This document shows, one piece after another, positions 45,393-59,456 of a DNA stretch of 64,000 nt (the first letter of the stretch is position 1; each line of letters begins with the position of its first letter). The DNA is from Elymus sibiricus. Lineage: Eukaryota; Streptophyta; Magnoliopsida; Poales; Poaceae. The notes below the pieces were generated by a model. The model had not been told where the DNA came from. It worked only from the letters and a program-made list of their open reading frames with translations, and did no database searches. Location of the stretch: contig CM077676.1 in the NCBI GenBank assembly GCA_039707655.1, positions 184,756,936 through 184,820,935 on the forward strand, in the 5' to 3' direction. Position numbers and translations under genes: made by a program.

Positions 45393-46239
45393 ATGTTGAT
45401 GGTACTTATTGGAAGCCTGAGTAGTACCCCAAAACCACTTGGCTTGCTGCAACAGGCCCTCTAGTAGACCCATCCACATTATCTGGTTATACCTTCTGCT
45501 AACCCCATCATCATTGATGAGTCTTTCGACTCAAACTATAAACTGTTCAAAAACCAGAATGGTGAAGTGTTTGCCAGGTTTATTGGAACTAACTGCAGGA
45601 ATGGCTCGCCTATGAAGAAGATTTGGGTTCCCAAAAGTCTTCTGAAAGGCTTCCCGTGAATGTCATCATGACACCACCAGGGAAGAAGACAAACTCCAGA
45701 GCAAAAGATTCATATGGACCAAAGTCTTCATATAGACGAAGGTCTTCGTATGATCGAGCTAACACTTATGTTTCGCAAGGTTACAATGATCAGACTCATG
45801 AATATGAGAGACGTTCCTCAAACCATTATGTTCACAAATCAAATAATTTCTCTGCTTATTCATTCGAGTACTCTAACCCCCCTGTGAAGCTATTTGCTAG
45901 GGCTTCAAAGCCAAAGTTCTCAGATGCTGCACTTAGACTCATTGCTTCTAAGCCACCCCTTCAGATGTGGGTGGTTAAGAAGAACTGATCTTTCTTGCAG
46001 GGTCAGGTCTCTAGCCGAAAAGCATTGGGTTCTGAAGACAATGCTGGGGACCTGAAAAATCTTGTTGGATGCAAGATAAAATGTCCAAATGGTCTTACCA
46101 TTTATTTCATCCATGGATTTCTTGATGATCATCCTACTATATCCTCCAAGAAACTTACATTCTCTGAAAGTCTTCATCGTCAAATGTTTGCACTTCATAA
46201 TTGTCTTGGTGAAGCCTATCCTACTAACTGCTCTGTAGG
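45393..46239 (+). pseudogene. Degenerate Copia segment between gag and protease
   Basis: A frame from about 45490 to 45988 reads IIIDESFDSNYKLFKNQNGE and KKIWVPKSLLKGFPVNV, a linker seen in Copia elements of this kind, then a Ser/Tyr/Arg-rich stretch. 45995-46259 is open but unrecognised. Frame changes near 45400 and 46240 indicate deletions. Confidence 0.55.
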
Positions 46240-47953
46240 GTACACTTCCGAAAGCCACTGAATGGATCCTGGACAGTGGCTGCACCAACCATATGACTGG
46301 TGACCGAAGCTTGCTCATGGACTCTACACTTCGTCCATCTACACAAAAGCACATTACTTTTGCTGACACTAGGAAAAGCAAGGTATTGGGTCTAGGTAGG
46401 GTTGCAATCTTGAAGGATCGGCACATGGATAAAGTGATGCTTGTCGAATCCCTTGGATTCAACCTCATGTCCATCTCAATGCTTTGTGATCTTGATATGA
46501 TTGTCATCTTTGGAAAATTTTGCTGTCTTGTGCTTATGGCTTTTGACAAAACTCAAGTCTTCGAAGGTTATCAAAGCGGTGACTTGTACATGGTAGATTT
46601 CTCCACATGATCACAGCTTGCCACATGTCTTCTAGCAAAAGCTTCAGAATGCTGGCTTTGGTATCGACGGCTAGGATATGCTGGCATGAGGAACTTGCAC
46701 ACCCTTGTGAAGAAGAAGCACATCATTGGGATCGAGGGCGTCAAGTTCAAGAAGGATCACCTATGCGGAGCCTATGAAGCTGGGAAGATGACTAGGGCGA
46801 AACACCCCTCGAAGACAATCATGACGACCACTCGTCCCTTTGAGCTGCTACACATGGACTTATTTGGCCCTACTCATTACTCCACTCTTACTACTTCTGC
46901 ACATCTATATGGCTTCGTGATTATTGATGATTATTCTCGATATACCTGGGTGCACATAATCCTGTATAAGAATGAAGTGCAGGATGTCTTCAGGCGGTTC
47001 GCCAACCGGGCCATGACCAACTATGGCGTCAAGATCAAGCACATCAGGAGTGACAATGGCACCGAGTTCAAGAACACTGGGCTCGACACCTATCTTGACG
47101 TTCTTGGCATCACTCATGAGTTATCATCTCCATACACTCCACAACATAATGGCGTCGTGGAGTGCAAGAACATGACTCTCATTGAAATGGCTTGCACTAT
47201 GCTCGACGAATACAAGACACCACGCAAGTGGTGGCCTGAAGCCATTGATACTGCATGCCACATCATCAACAGAGTATATCTTCACAAGTTCTTCAAGAAG
47301 ACATCTTATGAACTAATCACTGGTAAGAAGCCAAATGTAAGTTATTTCAAAGTATTTGGTGCTAGGTGTTGGATACGGGATCCACATCACACTTCCAAAT
47401 TTGCACCAAAAGCACATGAGGGTTTTATGCTTGGCTATGGAAAGGATTCGCACACCTACAGGGTCTTCAACCTCTTTCACCACAAAGTGGTTGAAACTGT
47501 AGATGTGCGGTTCGATGAGACTAACGGCTCGCAAAGAGAGCACCTGCCACATGTGATAGATGAACTCCCTCCAAGTGTATCCATCAAGCTAATGGGTACT
47601 GGAGACATAATACCCACTGAGGAACCCGGAGATGAAGAGGTAGTGATACCTGCTCCTGTCCAGCGTGAAGAGAATGATCAGCCTGAAGATAATGCTGAGC
47701 CTGAAGACAATGCTCAGCAACAGCAAAGTCTTCGCCCTGTACATCCTCGAGTGGCCAATGAAGTTCAGATCAAGAAGATAATTGACAACATAAATGCACC
47801 TGGTCCTCTCACTCGCTCAAGAGCCACCCAGCTAGCAAACTTTTGTGGACACACTTTGCTTTCATCTCCATCACAGAACCCACCAAAGTCTATATCTTCA
47901 TTCACACATCTCATACCTTGCAAAGTTCCGTCACTTATGCTATGTTTCATATG
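46240..47953 (+). pseudogene. Copia protease-integrase, truncated before reverse transcriptase
   Basis: Protease DSGCTNHMTGD near 46270-46305. TGA at 46608-46610. GAG-pre-integrase has WYRRLGYAGM..HLCGAYEAGK: two His and one Cys of the HHCC zinc site are Tyr. The integrase core keeps D (LHMDLFGP), D (IRSDNGTEF) and E (NGVVECKN), with FGARCW and GYGKDSHTYR downstream. About 47860 the frame shifts, and after TEPTKV (about 47893) RT homology stops. Integrase would insert the cDNA; without RT/RNase H this copy depends on others. Confidence 0.83.
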
Positions 47954-48160
47954 ATTCCTCACTTGTACCTATTTTTGAATTAGTACAAATCTAGAACCAA
48001 CACTTTGTAAGTGAATGTCTTTGCACTATGAGGTCATTGTCTTCAAACTGATTTATCTTCAAAATCCTCTGAGAATGCATATGACCTCTCCTCCTTCCCT
48101 CGCATCTCTAATTCTTTCACAGGTACACGTCCGTGGGGGAGTCACTTGGTTCTCATAGTC
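47954..48160 (+). other. Copia junction region between truncated pol and extra ORF
   Basis: Non-coding, AT-rich. It replaces the RT-RNase H part of pol, so it marks a family-level or local deletion. Confidence 0.5.
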
Positions 48161-51100
48161 TGAATTCATTTGCAGACTTCTTACAGCTTCATCTTGATTC
48201 TCCTGAAGCCAGTTCCTATCGAATCGGCAGAGCGAAGCAAATCAGCCCTTTGAAGCCAGTGGCTGGTGGTAAATCTTCAAAGAAGGGAGGAAGACAAAGG
48301 TGAGCAAACACTGCTCTTGACCTCCCTCCAGATCTGTATGAGCAATACAAGTCAGATCCAGAGAAAACGTATGGTGAACGCAAGTCGCGTGTACAGTGGA
48401 TCAGAAGATATTGGGCTGAGAAGTGGTTCTTCTATCAGTTTGTTACACAAGAATATGCAGACAAGAACACGGTCAGGCCTCCATGGGCAGACAATGTTTA
48501 CAGGAAGCTTATTGCAAAGACAAAGGCTGACCCATCCAGTATCAGATGGTGTCGTGAAGATGATCTCTTTGAAGCCAATTACCAGTTTGCCAAGGGTTCA
48601 GCCAAGCAAAACAAAAAGGACTATGGTATTGACTTCAACCCTGGTCCGGCCAAGCCAAGGCCAGATGGCACTCGTCATGCAGATCCAAATCTGACTGGGC
48701 CATGTGATAGTCTTCAAGCATATATTGAGCATATTGATGCTCTTCGTGCTGCCGCAACTGCTGCTCGTGGTGAAGCTCCTGCTGAAGACATTGCTCCTGC
48801 CTCCCCCAAGACGCAACGAAAGTCTAAAGATTCCAAAGCTAAAGAGGGGCAATCTACCAAGTCTGCTTCTGCACCAAAAGCTTCAAGAGTGAAGCCTATG
48901 AGATCTGCACCTCCTGAATCCAGTGTGCAATCTGAAGATGTATCTCGCAATTCTCCGAAGAGAAAGGAACCAGCAGGGCGAGGCCCCAAACCATCAAGCA
49001 CCTTACGAGATGATGATGATATCATTGATCTGTCTGATGATGACTTTGATGATGATGCTCTTAATCAACTCATCAAGAACAAGCAGGAAGAGGCTGATAT
49101 CTTCAAGGACCCGCCTCTGTTCGATCATGACATTCTGAATAACTTCATTGATGAATGGTTTCGTGATCCAACTCTGTCTATTGACGATCTGTAGCTCCCA
49201 ATTGACATCAGTGTCACCTTCCAAGGCTTCATCAACCAGGAACTTGCAGTCGTGCAAAAATTACTTGAGCAGAAGAACAAGATTGAGCATGAAAAATAGC
49301 TTTTCAAGAAGCATCTTGCCAAGTTCAGCGTCAAGGAAATTCAGGGTTACAAGAAGATGATGGCTGAACTAAAAGATGAATTTCAAAAGTGTCGCGATGA
49401 CGCCAAAGGTGCCAGGGAATGCCTCAAGCACTATGTTGAGAAGACAGTGCAAGCCCACAATGAGGGCTTGAAGAGAAAAGCACTTGGCCGTCCAGCAATT
49501 GATCCAAAGTTGATCAAGAAGAAGAAGAAGAAGCCTGTGACTCCTGCTGCTGAGGCACCAAGGCAAGATATGCCCAAGATTGTCTTCCCGCCAAGCTTCT
49601 CTGGCTTGAAGCCATCTGTGCCATCGATTGCTTCAGAAAAGAAGAAGACACAACAAGCTGAAGCCGAAGCTCGCAAGCGCAAGCAAATCGATGCCTCTGC
49701 TGTCTCTTCGTCTCAGAAGTGCCAAAAGACGAACTCTTCAAAGGCTTCGTGCAGGGCACAAGCAACAACTGCTTCATTAGCTCCTCAAGAGCCGCTGCTT
49801 GTGATGCCAATCTCTGTGGCACCCCCTGTTTCAGAAAATACAGAAAGAAGAGTTGTGGTGCATGAACCTGCTTCCACAGAGGTTCCTGTTACAGAAGATA
49901 TTCCAGCTGTCGACCCCACCACAGCTGAAGACATTGGTACTGACGCCAATGTGGAAAATGAAGATGATGAAGTCCTTCCTCAGAATACCCAAGATGTGGT
50001 ATCATCGCCTGTTCAAGAGAACAGTGAGCCTATCAGCATTGGCAGACCCCTGACGCCAATGGCTACTAATGAGTGCTGGGATGAGCAGACTCATGAAGAG
50101 ATCCCCACCACTCCACCTCCTCAAACAGCAACCACTGATATGCCGCAGATGCAAGGAACGTATGAAGCCATGGAGGAAGATCATTCATCTCCAAAGGCGT
50201 CGCCATCCTTTCGAAGGCTTAGCCGTGGCCCTAAACCTTCAGCCTCCATGTCACGTATTCCTGAGAAGGATGTGCATCAAGAAGCTTCTGTTACTCAAGA
50301 AGATGTTGTGCAAGACGATGTTCGTCCCAGCTCCATAGCACAACCAGAAGATGCACCAGTTGAAACTGTTCTGATTGCATCAGCTGAAGCCAATCCTGAG
50401 CTAGAAGCCAAACAGACTGAAGACATTCCGGCTACAACAACTGAACCTACTCTAGTGCCGGTGTCTTAACCTGCTGCTACTGCTGCTACTGAGGCCCTCG
50501 TGCGTGAAGTCATATTGAGTGAAACTCATGAAGCTCCTGCTCCTGCTCTTGAAGTCATTGCTCTGACTGAAGCCAATGCGCCAACTACAGCTTTGGCTTA
50601 TAATCGAGCTGGTGAGCTTGTTACAGTTTTGTGGCCAACTCTCACTCCACCTATGCAGCATGGCCCACAATATGAGTTCAACATCAACAATCGACCGCTC
50701 ATTCAGAGGCCTATGCCCAGAATACCGAGACTTCACAGCGCACCTTCAACTGACTGTTCATTCAGTGTTGCTGCTTTCAGAAATGAGAACACATTCTTTG
50801 ACAGCTCCAAGAATCCCTTCAAGAAGACACGGATATCTTCGGACAGATTCTGGACTCATCATCTGCGCAGCTACTATATGTGCGTCCTGTATAATCAAGA
50901 CTGGATTCATCCTCATAGGCGTTTGGATCATGAAGCCATGTCTGGACTCCCATGCTTGGACCAAGCTTTGGAATGCTTCAGAGACATTGGATTGTTGCCC
51001 TTTGTCACGGACAAGGAACACTGGAATGAGGAGCTCATACTCCAATTTTATGCAACTCTCCACATTTCTGGCTTCAACAGGGACCCCAAGACTTGGACCC

Positions 51101-51473
51101 TTGAGTGGATGACTCGGGATGTTCATCATGAAGCCAAACCTCAAGACCTTCTCGAGCTCACCACCTTGCCCACTCCTAGTGACTTCTACAATCCAGGTTA
51201 TGCTACTTATGAGAAGGAAGTTGAAAGCATCTTCCAGAAGCCAGAACCGAACATGACTGAAATGCTCACAATGATGAAGCCATTGCCATTTGAAGTTGAA
51301 TACCCCAAGGAGTTCTTCATCAATGACCTTGAGTACTTGCCTCGAAATGTATATCACATTCTTCCCAACACTTTATGGCCAACCAAAGGGCATTCATCTT
51401 CAGCCAAGCTTGAAGGCGCCATGAAGATATTGGTATACTATGTCGTCAATGTCATCAGATTCAACACCTATGA
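48161..51473 (+). pseudogene. Long extra ORF downstream of Copia pol, four stops, 5' part
   Basis: One reading frame spans about 48161-51473 with only four stops: TGA 48301-48303, TAG 49192-49194, TAG about 49297-49299, TAA 50467-50469. N-terminal part (QYKSDPEKTYGERKSRVQWI..WAEKWFFYQFVTQEYADKN) may be globular; then an acidic DDDDIIDLSDDDFDDD tract, a Lys-rich likely coiled coil (49260-49530), a long Pro/Glu/Thr-rich linker, and a C-terminal globular part (FRNENTFFDSSKNPFKKTRI, EELILQFYATLHISGF, TWTLEWMTRDVHHE). Extra ORFs after pol are known in Sire/Maximus Copia elements; no transmembrane segments are evident to support an envelope role. Interrupted by the chromovirus. Confidence 0.65.
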
Positions 51474-54400
51474 TGTGACGCCCCCGACTTAATCGTGCAC
51501 TAATCATACACGCAAATGCACACGATCAAGCCTAGGGACTCACTTGAAGATATCACAACACAACTCTAGACACAAATAAAATAATACAAGCTTATTATTA
51601 CAAGCCAGGGGCCTCGAGGGCTCGAATACATAAGCTCGCGCATACAAGCGTCAGCGAAAGCATCAGATATCTGAGTACATATATAAAAGTAAAACAGATA
51701 AGCCTTAAACAGGCGGGGCAAAACAACGACACGGATCGAAAAGGCACAGGCCTCCTGCCTGGGAGCCTCCTATCTACTCCTGGTCGTCGGCGGTCTCCAT
51801 GTAGAAGTAGGATCCTCCAGAGGGGTAGTAGTAGTCGTCGACTGGGGCGGCTGACTCCGGGGCTCCATCATCTGGTCGCAGCAATCGGGTATGGGGGAAA
51901 AGAGCAGCAAAGCAACCGTGAGTACTCATCCAAAGTACTCGCAAGACTGACATCAGAACTATACTAATTATGCATTGGTATCAAAGGAAGGGGCTGTATC
52001 TGTGGACTATACTACAGAATGCCAGAATAGGGGGGAGAAGCCTAGCCTATCGAAGACTAGCATCTTGAAGCAATCTTACATCATCAGAAGAGAGTAAAGC
52101 AAGCAATATATAATAGTGGTTATATAGTAGCAGCGCCCTGAGATCCTTTCTCGACTCCCTGCGAGAAAGCGATCCCGAGAGCAGTAGTAGCAGTTTATTA
52201 TCGTACAAATCCATTTGTAGTTGTAGTAGATAAGGATACAACTCCGAGCGTCCTGTTACCGTGGACACGGCTATTCGAATAGATTACTTCCCTGCCGGGG
52301 TGCACTACTGTTACCCAACACGCTCGATTAACTCTGGCCGGACACACTTTTCCGGGTCATGCCCGGCCTCGGCTGATCGACACACCGCAGCCCCACCTAG
52401 AGCTCAGCAGAGAGGTCCCCGCCGGTCTACATCCTAAGTGCTCAGGGGTCTTGGGCCATCGCCCTGTGCACTCCGGGTCGTTGTGTCGCGGTTCGGAGTC
52501 CAAGCACCACCTCAGTCCTGGATGGCCTTGTCCGACCGGCTCACAATGCTGAACTGGACGTCTGACAAAGCTTTCGGCTGATACATATGGCGTAGAGGGC
52601 CCCATTAAACCATTATCCCACGTGGTGGTAGTGCGTATTGGCCATTGGCCAACTCAGATCAAATACCCAAATCCGTTAGGCGTGTTTAGTAACTCGCGAA
52701 GACGAACAGGATTCCTGTCGCTCCGACTTGGTAACACATGGCTCGCGGGTGCTCTTGGAGCCGACCCGTCTTTAATGTTATTCTCTCGCGGGCACCCTTG
52801 GGGCCAGCCCGACTTTAACAGTTTTAGTAATGCAGTAGTGTAAACATTTCCGCGACCACACCCGGAGTGATCACGGCCCGATATTAAGCATGGCAAACGG
52901 ACAAGGGTGAAGGGCCACAGATGAAGCAATAGCACAGCTAACTAAGCATCATGGGATAGCAAGTAATGTATCAGTAGCTGGCGACAAAATCAGGCTATGC
53001 ATCAGAATAGGAGCTATCGGAGCAACAACAGAAGCAATACTAATGCAAGCATAAGAGAGAGGGAATGGGCGATATCTGATGATCAAGGGGGTTTTGCTTG
53101 CCTGGTTGCTCTGCGGCAAAGGCGGGGTCGTCAACGGTGTAGTCGGTCTCCTGGGCAGCGTCGGTCTCGGAGGCTATCGGAAAGAAGGGGGGAGAAGAAA
53201 CAATAAATACATGGCAAACAATGCAACACAAAGGCCTGACAAGGCAGTATGCTATGCTAGGGGTGACCCATCGCAGTGCTACACGTGGCAGACGAAGCGG
53301 GAAATTAACTGGAACGTTTTCCCGGTTTCGGACAGGTTTGTGGATGGCATAATCGGATTCTTCACATTTTTCTGATCGTTTTACATATATAAATTATTTT
53401 CATCCGAGTTACGGTTTATTTTATATGATTTTGCAAAGTTTTAATGATTTTTCTGAATTTTCTAGAATTATTTTAATTACTAAATCCGAATTATAAACAG
53501 TAATTGGAAATGCTATGTGTATGCAGTTTTGTACCCAGCTAGCACACACAGTGGCTGACTGGTGGGCCCGTTGACTGAGTCAACAGACCAGTCAACAGAG
53601 ACTGACTGGTGGGCCCTAGTGCTGAGTCAGCATGCTGACTCAGCGGGGCTTTTCCATTTAAACAGTAACTACAGCCCCACCTGTCAGTTTATTAAATAAC
53701 TAAACCGTTTTATTTGTCTCTTAATTAAACCGCGTGGGGCCCAGTGTCAGCGAGTGTTAGTGGGGGGGGGGGGTTAGCGCCCTAATGACGTGCCACGTCA
53801 GCACTAACCGGCGATTAGCCGCCGGTGCTAATCCAGCGGCGGCGGAGCTCACCGGCCGGCCGATTCCGGCCACAAGAGCTCGTGCTCTTGGGCTCTTCGG
53901 AACCAGCGCGATGCGGCGCGTCGGATGATGGTGGCAGCAGGTGCGGAGGCGGCAGGAGTTGAGCTCCACGCCGGCAATGGCGGCGGTGCACGCACGGTTC
54001 TACTCGGGCGCCCCGTTGCCGGATGCCAATGAGCGAGCGAGGCAGCCAGGCGGGCTCTACGGAGCACGGGGAGCTCACCCATGTGCTTGGTTTCGTCCGG
54101 CGAGGTCTACTGCGATAACGGCGGTGAGTTCGTCCGCAGCGGCGATGGGTGGCGCTGCTCGAAACGAGGCCAGAGAAGGCCAGGGAGAGAGAGGAGAGGC
54201 GAAATCCGGTGCGGCGGCTCACGTTGAGGGCAGGGAAGGCTCGGGGAGGCGCCGGTGGCGGAGATCGACCGGAAATGGCGACGGCGGCCGTAGATGAGGG
54301 AGACGGTCGATGGCGAGGCGTGACGGCCTCCCTGCTCCGATCCAGCGGCGAGGGGGATAAAGGGGAGGCTGGCGGCGCTGCTGGCTACGACGGAGTGGCG

Positions 54401-55049
54401 CGGGGTGGCTCCTGGCGCGAAGACGGCGAACGGCGGCGTTCGGGTGCGGGCGTGCGGGCAAGAGGGAGAGAGCAGAGCGAGAGGAGGGGGAGAAAGGGGT
54501 TAGGGTTCGGGGTGGAGCGAGGCCATATAGGCCGCGATTGGGCTGGTCCTTCATCTGTGCTGCATCGGCCCAGGTGTGCAGGTGAGCCTTTCCCTCTTTT
54601 TCTATTTTTTTTTTCATATTCTGTTTCATTTTTACTTTGTGTTTGTAATTTCCTTTTGCACAAAAATAGTTCTGTAAAATGTGGAACCTGTCCCAATAAT
54701 TAGTATGCAATAATCTGAGACAGCACAAAAAGTTTGGTGGCAATATAATTTAATTTGGATTTTGTATTAATAGGAGAAGACTTAAATTATCTGTTTTGGT
54801 TGCTAGGGTCAGATCTAGAATTTTAATAATGTTGATTTTATTTTTATAATTGCTCTGGGATTATTTGCAATATTATGAACATTTTAGTTTTCAAATTGGA
54901 ACAACTTTTATTTTCACTTTAAATTTGAATTTCAATTGAATTGGAATTTGAAATGAGATATGAAGAAAATGATGATCTAGCACTGTTAAGCATGGTGACT
55001 TGGCATTATCAAGAGGTGATCACTGTAGCTATTACATGGGGATGTTACA
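51474..55049 (-). repeat. Chromovirus 3' LTR
   Basis: 3576 bp. Longer than its partner by a block of about 300 bp at 53884-54180 and smaller indels (near 54355 and 54930); it lacks a block of about 70 bp present at 61957-62028. The GC-rich middle (53750-54560) gives spurious ORFs on both strands. Confidence 0.88.
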
Positions 55050-55085
55050 ATTCTCCTCCTCTAAAAGAAATTCTCGTCCCGAGAA

Positions 55086-58000
55086 TTAAGAGGTAGGCTG
55101 AAAGAGAGCGGGGTATTCTTCACGAAGACGATCCTCGCGTTCCCAAGTGGCTCCATCTTCAGAATGATTCGACCACTGTACTTTAAGGAACTTGATTGTC
55201 TTCTGACGGGTTTGACGTTCAGCTTGATCAAGAATGCGGATCGGATGCTCCTTATAAGACAAGTCATCCTGCAATTCAAGTACTTCATGATCCACTGCTC
55301 GGATCGGATCCTTGAAACAGCGGCGGAGTTGCGACACATGAAAAACATCGTGAACCCGAGAAAGGTTCGGCAGCAATTCCAATTGATATGCCACTTCTCC
55401 ACGTCTTGCGAGAATACGGAACGGGCCAATGTAGCGGGGAGCTAACTTGCCTTTGATTCCAAAACGATGAGTGCCTTTCATTGGAGTGACGCGGAGGTAA
55501 GCTTGTTCGCCAGGTTGATAGACCATTGCCTAGTGTTTTCGGTCATAGTTGCTCTTCTGACGAGACTGAGCAGTTTTCAAGTGTTCACGGACAATGCGGA
55601 CTTGCTCTTCAGCTTGTTGAATAATGTCCGGACCAACGAGTGATCGTTCCCCAGTTTCTGACCAGTTCAGGGGGGTTCGACACTTACGTCCATAAAGAAC
55701 TTCAAAGGGTGCCATCTTCAAACTAGCCTGATAGCTATTGTTGTAAGAGAATTCAACATACGGGAGAGATTCCTCCCATTTCTTGCCAAAGGAGATGACA
55801 CAAGCTCGAAGCATATTTTCAAGCACTTGATTGACTCGTTCAACTTGTCCCTGGGACTGAGGGTGAAAAGCGGTGCTGAGGGATAGATGAGTTCCCATAG
55901 CTTCTTGGAAACTGTTCCAAAATCTTGAGGTAAAGAGGCTGCCACGGTCTGAGCTGATCTCCAACGGAATACCGTGGAGTGACACAATTCTGGAAACATA
56001 CAAGTCTGCTAACTGACTAGCAGTGATTGTCTCCTTGACTGGCAGAAAGTGAGCAACCTTTGAGAATCGGTCAATGACGACAAAAATAGCATCATGACCC
56101 TTCTGCGATCTGGGAAAACCAGTAATGAAATCCATTTCGACTTTGTCCCATTTCCATTCAGGAATATCAAGGGGTTGCAGAGTCCCAGCAGGTCTTTGAT
56201 GTTCTGCTTTGATGCGACGGCAAACGTCACACTCAGCAACATAACGAGCAATGTCTCGCTTCATATCAGGCCACCAGTACCGCTGACGAATGTCTTGGTA
56301 CATCTTGGTACTACCGGGATGAATTGACAAGGGTGTGTCATGGGCTTCTTTCATGACATCCGAGTGAGAGTTTGATCTCTTTCTGGGGACCACTAGGCGG
56401 CCTTTGAAGAACAATGCACCATCATCACCAACATGGTAGAATGAAGAATTTCCCTTCGAGAGGTATTTCTTAATCTTCTCGACTTCCGAGTCATATTTCT
56501 GCCGTGTCTTGATGTTGTGCTCGAGATCTGGTTCAACAACCAAGGTATTTAGATATCCTTGAGGAACTATCTCGATGTTCAGCTTTCGAAGCTCTTCATA
56601 CAGGAGTGGTTGCTGCAGCTGAACCTCAAGTTCACAACAGTAGGATTTACGGCTCAAAGCATCAGCCATTGCATTAGCCTTGCCAGGGGTATAAGAAATA
56701 CCCAAGTCATAGTCCGTAATGGCCTCCATCCATGTTTGCTGACGGAGATTCAGAGATGGTTGAGTGAACAAGTACTTCAGACTTTTATGATCCGTGTAGA
56801 TCTCACAACGATTACCGAGTAGGTAATGTCGCCATAACTTCAATGCATAGATGACAGCAGCTAGTTCTAGGTCATGTACTGGATAGTTCTCTTCATGCGG
56901 ACGCAACTGTCGAGAGCCATAAGCAATCACTTTATGCTCTTGCATTAGAACACAGCCTAATCCTTGACGGGATGCATCACAATAAATTACGAAGTCCTTG
57001 CGGGAATCTGGAGGAGCAAGCACTGGTGCAGATGTCACCTTGTCCTTGAGTGTTTGAAAACTTTCCTGACATTTTTCTGTCCATTCAAACTTAACGCCTT
57101 TGTGAAGCAGATCAGTCAGAGGCTTGGCAATCTTGGAGAAGTTCTCGACAAATCGGCGGCAATAGCTGGCAAGTCCGAGAAAACTTCTGACTTGCTTGAC
57201 ATTCTTTGGGGGAGTCCATTCAAGAATAGCCTGAACTCGTTCTGGGTTAACAGCAATGCCATCTTTGGAAATCACGTGACCGAGATATGTCACTTCAGAT
57301 AACCAAAACTCACACTTAGAATACTTGGCATACAGTTGATGTTCACGCAGCTTCTCCAGTACAAGTCGAAGATGTTCGGCATGTTCTTCTTCATTCTTTG
57401 AATATATAAGGATATCATCCAGATAAACCACGACAAATTTGTCGAGGTAATCCATGAAGATGTAGTTCATCAGTCGAGAGAATGTTGCTGGAGCATTGGT
57501 TAAGCCGAAAGACATGACGGTGTACTCGTAAGAACCATAGCAAGTAACAATGGCTGTCTTCGGAATGTCCTCTTTACGAACTCGGATCTGGCGGTATCCC
57601 AATCTCAAATCAAGTTTAGAGAACACTGAGGAACCAGCAAGTTGATCATACAGATCGTTGATTCTGGGAAGCGGATACTTGTTTTGAATTGTTGCTTGGT
57701 CGATAGGTCGGTAATCTTGGACCAACCGGTTTGTTCCATCCTTCTTCTTAACAAAGAGCGAAGGTGCTCCCCAAGCAGAAGAACTGGGGCGGATGAAACC
57801 CTTTTTAAGTGACTTGTCGATTTCCTCCTTAAGTTCAAGGAGTTCATGCGGCGGCATCTTGTATGGGCTATTGGCAATGGGAGTGGTGCCTGGTTTCAAG
57901 TCGATGACGAATTCGACTACTCTAATAGGGGGCACTCCTGGAAGTTCCTCTGGAAAGACGTTTTGAAAATCACGAACAACTGGAACATTCTCGATTCCTT

Positions 58001-59456
58001 CAAGAGGTGAAGCATTCAAAGCATTCAGAGCATATATTTGGTTCTCGGCATTCTGGATTATCCGGGCTGAGTAGTTGATCACCTGGCCAGAAGGGTGGGT
58101 GAGCTGGACTGTCTTGGCGGCACAGTTGATCATAGCATTATGGGCTTCCAGCCAATCCATACCAAGAATAACATCTATGTTAGTAGCCTTGAGGGCGATG
58201 AGTGGTGCAGAGAATAGTAGCCCTCCAATTTCGATCTGGTTGTGGTGACTTATCATAGCCGTGTTCCATCTCCCACCGGGGGATTGAACCGATAAGGGAG
58301 GATGCAACTCTTCGAATTGCATATCGTGCTTGAGCACAAATGCTTCAGACAAAAAGGAATGCGATGCTCCTGAATCAAAGAGGACAGAAGCTGGCACGGT
58401 ATTGACAGAAAGGGTTCCCATCACAATTTTTGTGTCCTGTCGAGCTTCTTCGATCTTAACATGATTGACACGAACATGACCGACTGCAGGCGGTCTAGAC
58501 TTAACTCTTCGGGGTTGACCAGCTGGCGCATTCCGGTTCTGGTTCGGGCGGCAGCTGGAAGCATGGTGCGCTGGCTGTCCACACGTGAAGCAATTCCCAT
58601 CATTGGGGTGAGGAGTCATAGTATTGGACTATCCACTTGGAATATTCAGTTGTCTTGGTGGTGGAGGCAGACGAGGTGCAACATAAGAAGGCCTCGGTGC
58701 AGGGGCAGGTCGATGATGGACATTATGTGGAATCCACACTCTGCGCTTCTGAGCAGGCCGACTCGAGGATGAGCCAACATCTCAAGTACGCTTGATCGAT
58801 TCCTGGTATTCAATCAGACTAGTTTCAACTCGGAAAGATTGGCTGACAAGCGTCGCAAAATCCGCGCAATCATGGACGGCAAGCGCGAGCTTTATATCAG
58901 GATGCAGCCCTTCACAGAATTTCTCCTGCTTGCGAGTGTCAGTGCAGACGTCATCTTCAGCATAGCGGGATAAATCGAGAAATTTTCTCTGATACTCATC
59001 CACAGTCATCTTGCCCTGAGTGAGTTTGCGGAACTCCTTCTTCTTCCGGTCGATCAGACCTTGAGGGATGTATCGTGCACGAAAGGCTGACTAAAATTCC
59101 TGCCAAGTGGTTACAGTTCCAGCAGGCAGCATACGCCTGTGGCTTTCCCACCATTATGTAGCTGGGCCCCTCAGATGATACGTCGCAAAAGTGACGTAAC
59201 TGTCAGGGTCAACCTTAGCCGACTCCATCTGAAAGGCGATGTCACGGAGCCAATCATCAGCCTCCATTGGATCAGTCGAGTTGCGGAAGGTGGACGGGTT
59301 GAGGCACACGAATTCTTGCAGTGTTACTGGGGCAGACTGTTGCTGAGCATTCTGAGTTGGGAATTGGGCCATTACCCCAGTCATAAACTGACGATTCAGC
59401 TCAAACTGCTTCATCAGTGCGGCAATATAGGGCGGAGGTGGAGGATCGTCAGCCAT
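55086..59456 (-). pseudogene. Chromovirus gag-pol polyprotein, single frame with five stops
   Basis: ATG at 59456 (MADDPPPPPYIAALMKQF), terminal stop at 55086; 1457 codons in one frame. Gag about 1-280; CCHC knuckle [14 protein letters not shown] about 289-302; protease FDSGASHSF (Asp about 361); RT with [13 protein letters not shown] and [12 protein letters not shown]; RNase H with [10 protein letters not shown] and [10 protein letters not shown]; integrase with [30 protein letters not shown] and GQVERVNQ; C-terminal chromodomain-like region with VQWSNHSEDGATWEREDR. Stops: 59154-59156, 59091-59093, 58782-58784, 58629-58631, 55530-55532. No frameshift seen, and the catalytic residues listed are present. 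The chromodomain family targets insertion to heterochromatin. Confidence 0.88.

Noticed and set aside
53757..54743. Several ORFs over 100 codons on both strands in the chromovirus LTR
   Set aside because: GC-rich LTR sequence; the partner LTR at 62429-63072 has them shortened by indels that do not respect codons.
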